64,000 nucleotides of DNA, taken from the NCBI RefSeq assembly GCF_001909055.1, contig NZ_LVWI01000048.1, positions 1 through 64,000 on the forward strand. The letters are read 5' to 3'. Shown here piece by piece: positions 60,357-64,000 of this stretch (positions are counted from its first letter, which is position 1; each line of letters starts with the position of its first letter). This DNA is from Paenibacillus helianthi (lineage in GTDB: Bacteria > Bacillota > Bacilli > Paenibacillales > Paenibacillaceae). The notes beneath the pieces are model-generated. The model was not told the DNA's origin. It was given only the letters and a program-made list of their open reading frames with translations, and did not search any database. Made by a program: the position numbers and the translations under genes.

Positions 60357-63227
60357 TTAAGGAAGCACCGTCTCGCCGTGAAGCTTCCGGTTCAAAGATT
60401 CGAACAAAGCATCCAGCTGTTCCGTTTCTAAAGATTCGATCTCGGGCTCCGGGCAGGTGCCTGTGATCGCCTTCCGCAGCTCCTCCTGTCCGGGATCGGA
60501 TACGATGCGCGCCGCCAGATCCTTGATACAGCGGCTCTCTCCCAACACCTCCATCGGAAGCGTCAGCCCCAGCTCATTCTCCACCTCATATTTGAATTTC
60601 ATTGCCATGATGGAATCGAAGCCGAATTCCTGCAGCTCCTTGTCCATGCGAAGCTCCTCCGGACGGATTCCCAGCATGGAGCTGATTCTGTCCCCGAAAT
60701 ACCGGCTGGCGGCTTCCTCCGGCCCGATGGATTCCTGGACAGTGAACGTTGAGCGCTTCTCCGTCTCCCCTGAAGCAGAAGGCACTCCCTCCCGGCTCCG
60801 GTTAAGCTCCCCTGACCGGGCTATCCAATACCGCTGCTTCGCAAACCTGTAGGTCGGGAGGCGCAACCGGGATCTGGCTCCTGCCGGGTGGAGCTTCGCC
60901 CACTCTACAGAAACACCGTTCACCCATAACTTGGCAATGGTGAACCATTGCTTGCTCTGCAGAAGCATATCGACATACAAGCGGCTGGTTGCATCCTGGC
61001 TCATTAAATCGCAAATGCCTTGCTTGACCGTTGGAGGCGCCGTCTCAAAGATGCCGTCCTCGCTTTCGGGCGCTTGTCCGCTTGCATAGAGCCGGGCCTT
61101 CTCCACAAATTCCTCGGCGGTTTGAATCACAAAAGCAACTCGCTCCTCCATCTCGTCACGGCCCGTCTGCAAGGTGTAGGCGGCATTCCGAAGCTCAAAA
61201 CGGTGATCGTCCTCAGCAAATGCTGCCGTGGCCTTCACAATCTCCCGCAAGCTGTCTTTGGTTTTGGCCGAGAATACCATCACGACCGGTTCGTCCGTAC
61301 CCGCAGGCTCCGGCGAAGCCGGCTGTTCGTATTCCCCGATAATGATGTGGGCGTTAACCCCTCCCGCGCCGAACACATTGATACCAGCCACACGCGGAAG
61401 CTTCCGGTTGCTTGCATCCACCGGCTGCCGCCACTCCTGTCTCTCGCGAACAATGTAGAACGGGCTATCGTCCAGTTGGATAAACGGGTTTAATTCACCG
61501 CAATGAATGCTGGGCGGCAGCTCCTTGGCTCTGAGCGCCAAGATTACCTTCAGCAGACTGGCCATCCCTGATGCCGCCTCCAGATGTCCGGCGTTGGATT
61601 TAACCGAGCCCAAGCCGCATGCGGGTGCAGGCACAGTTGGTGTCCCCCGCTGCTTGCCCAGCTCCGCGAATGCATTCTTGATCCCCTCCAGCTCCACGGT
61701 ATCGCCCAGCGTGGTCGCTGTGCCGTGAACCTCGATATAGGAAACGGCAGACGGATCAATACCGCCCCTGGCAACCGCCTCTTTAATCACTGCGGCCTGT
61801 CCGCTTGGATTGGGCGCTGTAAATGACTTGGACCGTCCGCTATGATTGACGGCGGTTCCCCTGATTACGGCATAAATCAGGTCACGGTCCGCTTCCGCCT
61901 GGGCCAGCGGCTTCAACAGCAGCGCCCCGATGCCTTCCCCCCGGACAAAGCCGTCTGCCTGCTTGTCGAAGGTACTGCAGCGTCCTGACTTGCTGAGCAT
62001 CCCTGCCTTGTCAAAGGCTGCCATACTGCGTGGAGAGGCCAGTAAATTTACTCCTCCTGCCACTGCAAGCCTGCATTCGCCGGCCTGCAAGGACATTACG
62101 GCCCGGTGAAGAGCCACCGCCGAGCTGGAGCATGCGGTGTCCACCGCCTCGCTGGGACCATGGAAATCGAAAATATAGGAGGTCCGGTTGGCAATCAGAA
62201 AGTGCGCATTCGATACGATCGAATGCGCATCCACAGGAAGTCCCGACTCTGCAATCAAATCGGTGTATTCATTGTTGGTAACACCGACGAAAACTCCGGT
62301 CTGGCTGCCGGCCAGCGACGACGGGCTATAGCCCGCATCTTCGATGGTCTGCCACACCGTTTCAAGAAACTTGCGCTGCTGAGGATCAAGCAGCAGCGCT
62401 TCATTCGGCGACATCCTGAAGAAGAGAGGGTCAAAAGAGGCAGCATCCTTAAGGAAGCCGCCCCATTTGCATTGCGATTTGTTCGTTTCCTTCATCGGAT
62501 CGCCGTAAAATGCCTGCCAATCCCAACGTTCCGAAGGAATTTCCGTTATAAGATCATTCCCCTTGACGAGATGGTCCCAGAATTCCTCCAGATTGTCGGA
62601 TTGGGGCATCACCCCTCCGATGCCAATGATTGCAACCGCCCCGCAAGGTTGCGGTTCATCCATTGTAACCCTTTCGTTCAAAGCCGGCGCCGGCCGGGCC
62701 TCTTCGGGCAGATCGCCACCGGCCGACTGTGAGGCAAGCGGCTCCTCCCGCAAGCCACTTACACGGGCAGCTGTTCGGAAAGGGTTCACCGCCTTGGCGG
62801 TATTGACCGGCACGAAGCCGCTGTCTTTCAGCGCTTCTCCAGCAGAGCTTGCAGCCGACGGTTGCGCTTTACGGAATACAAGCTCCGGCTCTGCGGAAAT
62901 GTCCTTGCTTCCAAGGCTTGAAGATTTGGCAGACCCTGAAGGCTCGGAATAGCATACCGCCAGCTCCTGCGGATACTTGGCACAGAGCTGCTGTGCAATA
63001 GAATGTACAGTGATTTCTTTCATTTCAAAAAAAAGAGCCGGTGTAAGCTTAAGTCCCAGCTTCTTATTCAGATTATTCGTCAACTCCGTCAGGGTTATGG
63101 AATCAAATCCGTACTTTTCCAGCTCCGTATGGTGCAAAATCTCCTGCTCGCTAAGACTGCAAATAGTCACAATTGACTGAATAAGATCTTTGGTTACTTT
63201 TACCGAAAGATTAATTTGGGCATCCAA
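60357..63227 (-). CDS. Trans-AT PKS protein: ACP-KS-ACP
   Basis: 956 residues. Carrier domain with GFDSITL (Ser near 43); ketosynthase (about 195-620) with DTACSSS (Cys near 365), EVHGTATTLGD and KSNAGHLE, all catalytic residues intact; a linker ending in RLPTYRFAKQRYWI; then a second carrier (GFDSIMAMK near 868). No AT, KR, DH or ER is present, so an unreduced beta-keto extension is predicted unless acted on in trans. The first ACP must complete the module whose KR is in the upstream protein (split module). Start is TTG at 63227, with GGAGGGG seven bases upstream. The C-terminal tail (about 920-956) is a likely docking segment to the NRPS, 66 bases downstream. Confidence 0.9.
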   Translation of the reverse strand: MDAQINLSVKVTKDLIQSIVTICSLSEQEILHHTELEKYGFDSITLTELTNNLNKKLGLKLTPALFFEMKEITVHSIAQQLCAKYPQELAVCYSEPSGSAKSSSLGSKDISAEPELVFRKAQPSAASSAGEALKDSGFVPVNTAKAVNPFRTAARVSGLREEPLASQSAGGDLPEEARPAPALNERVTMDEPQPCGAVAIIGIGGVMPQSDNLEEFWDHLVKGNDLITEIPSERWDWQAFYGDPMKETNKSQCKWGGFLKDAASFDPLFFRMSPNEALLLDPQQRKFLETVWQTIEDAGYSPSSLAGSQTGVFVGVTNNEYTDLIAESGLPVDAHSIVSNAHFLIANRTSYIFDFHGPSEAVDTACSSSAVALHRAVMSLQAGECRLAVAGGVNLLASPRSMAAFDKAGMLSKSGRCSTFDKQADGFVRGEGIGALLLKPLAQAEADRDLIYAVIRGTAVNHSGRSKSFTAPNPSGQAAVIKEAVARGGIDPSAVSYIEVHGTATTLGDTVELEGIKNAFAELGKQRGTPTVPAPACGLGSVKSNAGHLEAASGMASLLKVILALRAKELPPSIHCGELNPFIQLDDSPFYIVRERQEWRQPVDASNRKLPRVAGINVFGAGGVNAHIIIGEYEQPASPEPAGTDEPVVMVFSAKTKDSLREIVKATAAFAEDDHRFELRNAAYTLQTGRDEMEERVAFVIQTAEEFVEKARLYASGQAPESEDGIFETAPPTVKQGICDLMSQDATSRLYVDMLLQSKQWFTIAKLWVNGVSVEWAKLHPAGARSRLRLPTYRFAKQRYWIARSGELNRSREGVPSASGETEKRSTFTVQESIGPEEAASRYFGDRISSMLGIRPEELRMDKELQEFGFDSIMAMKFKYEVENELGLTLPMEVLGESRCIKDLAARIVSDPGQEELRKAITGTCPEPEIESLETEQLDALFESLNRKLHGETVLP

Positions 63228-63272
63228 CGTATAACCCCTCCTCTTCCTCCAAGTATTTCCTTACGCTCTGCC

Positions 63273-64000
63273 TCATGATCCGATAAGCACGGCCTTCATT
63301 CTGTCCCGGTTGCCGTAAAGCACCATCAGCTGCTCCTCGTCAGACCCCAGACATTCCTCGAATAAGCGGATTCCCTGTTCATGGCTAAGGGGCAACAACC
63401 CCAGTGTTTGTTTCATGAAACGCCTGGTTGCCTCATCGACCGGTATGCCGCCGTCCTCCCACAATGGCCAATTGATGGAGACGGTTCTACCGTAACGCTT
63501 ATGCTCCATGCGCAGCGCTTCCCGTTTGCGGGCAAAATGGTCTAGGAAGCTGTTGGCATAGGCATAGTCGCATTGCCCAATGTTGCCGATCTCGCCCGAT
63601 ATCGAGGAGAACAGGACGAACAGATCCAGCGGCTCATCCCGCAACGCCTCATCCAGATAAACCGCGCCGGAAATTTTGGGCTCCAGCACATCCATGATAT
63701 CCTCGCGCTGCTTGCGGAGGGCGATAGAATCCCGGATAATGCCAGCACAGTGGAGAATTCCGTTAATCCGGCCGAACTGGGCTTTGGCCTGTCTCAGCAC
63801 GAATCCCACATCCGCTTGGTCGGATATATCTCCGCTCACATAGACCGCCTGGCCTCCCGCCCGTTCCAATTCAGCAAGCTTGGCCGCAATCCCCTCGTTC
63901 ATAGCCGTTCTGCCGTTCAATACCAGCCTGGCATGGTAATTTTTGGCCAGATGCAGGGCGACCTGAAACCCTATGCCGCCCGCGCCCCCCGTAATCAAAT
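63273..64000 (-). CDS. PKS protein, C-terminal ketoreductase domain (partial)
   Basis: Only the last 242 residues are in the window; the reading frame runs off the right edge. It is a ketoreductase domain: LITGGAGGIGF (NADPH loop), LFSSISGEIGN with the catalytic Ser, CDYAYANSFLD with Tyr and Asn. No carrier domain follows, so the ACP at the start of the next protein serves this module. After the stop 45 bases precede the next gene's TTG. Confidence 0.88.
   Translation of the reverse strand, partial: LITGGAGGIGFQVALHLAKNYHARLVLNGRTAMNEGIAAKLAELERAGGQAVYVSGDISDQADVGFVLRQAKAQFGRINGILHCAGIIRDSIALRKQREDIMDVLEPKISGAVYLDEALRDEPLDLFVLFSSISGEIGNIGQCDYAYANSFLDHFARKREALRMEHKRYGRTVSINWPLWEDGGIPVDEATRRFMKQTLGLLPLSHEQGIRLFEECLGSDEEQLMVLYGNRDRMKAVLIGS

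Noticed and set aside
1..64000. CRISPR arrays, tRNA or rRNA genes, prophage
   Set aside because: No regularly spaced repeats, no cloverleaf or ribosomal sequence recognised, no phage structural or integrase genes.

Overview
The window is chromosomal DNA of a Gram-positive, moderately GC-rich Firmicute, most probably a Paenibacillus. This is inferred from YesM/YesN two-component systems beside LplB/YtcP-type sugar permeases and a large lipoprotein binding protein, strong GGAGG-type ribosome binding sites, LPxTG-free lipoproteins and secreted proteins with Gram-positive signal peptides, and a trans-AT PKS/NRPS cluster. No tRNA, rRNA, CRISPR array or transposase gene was seen.

Layout. (1) 1-1862: a hairpin-rich repeat, a small membrane protein and an AT-rich acetyltransferase, closed by two long terminator-like hairpins. 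(2) 2028-19284: a large two-operon system. Leftward it encodes a secreted vWA protein, a tubulin/FtsZ-like GTPase of 1129 aa, an 816-aa protein that looks like a tubulin fold without its GTP signature, a membrane vWA protein, a 211-aa beta-rich protein, a zinc-ribbon TRAFAC GTPase and a GAP1-N2-like membrane protein. Rightward, from an overlapping divergent promoter, it encodes a 50-aa membrane peptide, a zinc-ribbon membrane protein and a 593-aa membrane-anchored protein. Its parts fit a membrane-associated GTPase/cytoskeletal machine of unknown job. (3) 19350-21928: OmpR-type regulator, kinase and a DUF2231-like membrane protein. (4) 22019-29211: sugar-type ABC permeases, YesM/YesN pair and binding lipoprotein. 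(5) 29316-34010: AroB-like synthase, secreted protein, two GNAT enzymes, the stump of a WecG/TagA/CpsF glycosyltransferase, a Nudix enzyme and ThyX. (6) 34026-39552: a redox module (regulator, kinase, FMN-binding protein, ApbE, RnfD-like protein) bracketed by about 98% identical direct repeats, each carrying a copy of a merR gene, the right copy with a 228-bp in-frame deletion.

(7) 39677-64000 (continuing off the right edge): a leftward biosynthetic gene cluster. The PKS end (KR; then ACP-KS-ACP without AT) feeds a 3647-residue NRPS read as Cy-Cy-A(Thr)-PCP-PCP-Ox-Ox-C-A(Dab)-PCP-R. The adenylation pocket residues are DFWNIGMVHK (threonine) and DVGEISAIDK (Dab/Orn class), and the next gene is an EctB-like diaminobutyrate aminotransferase, which supplies Dab. 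Support genes are a MATE exporter, a UvrA-like ABC ATPase with a transglutaminase-like N-terminal domain (candidate self-resistance), a PksB/BaeB-like hydrolase, a Cys-rich unknown protein, an Sfp-type phosphopantetheinyl transferase and a discrete acyltransferase. The predicted product is a polyketide ending in a 5-methyl-oxazole/oxazoline and a Dab aldehyde that may close to a cyclic imine.

The two most interesting things are the tubulin/pseudo-tubulin/vWA/GTPase system and the UvrA-transglutaminase fusion in the unassigned PKS/NRPS cluster.
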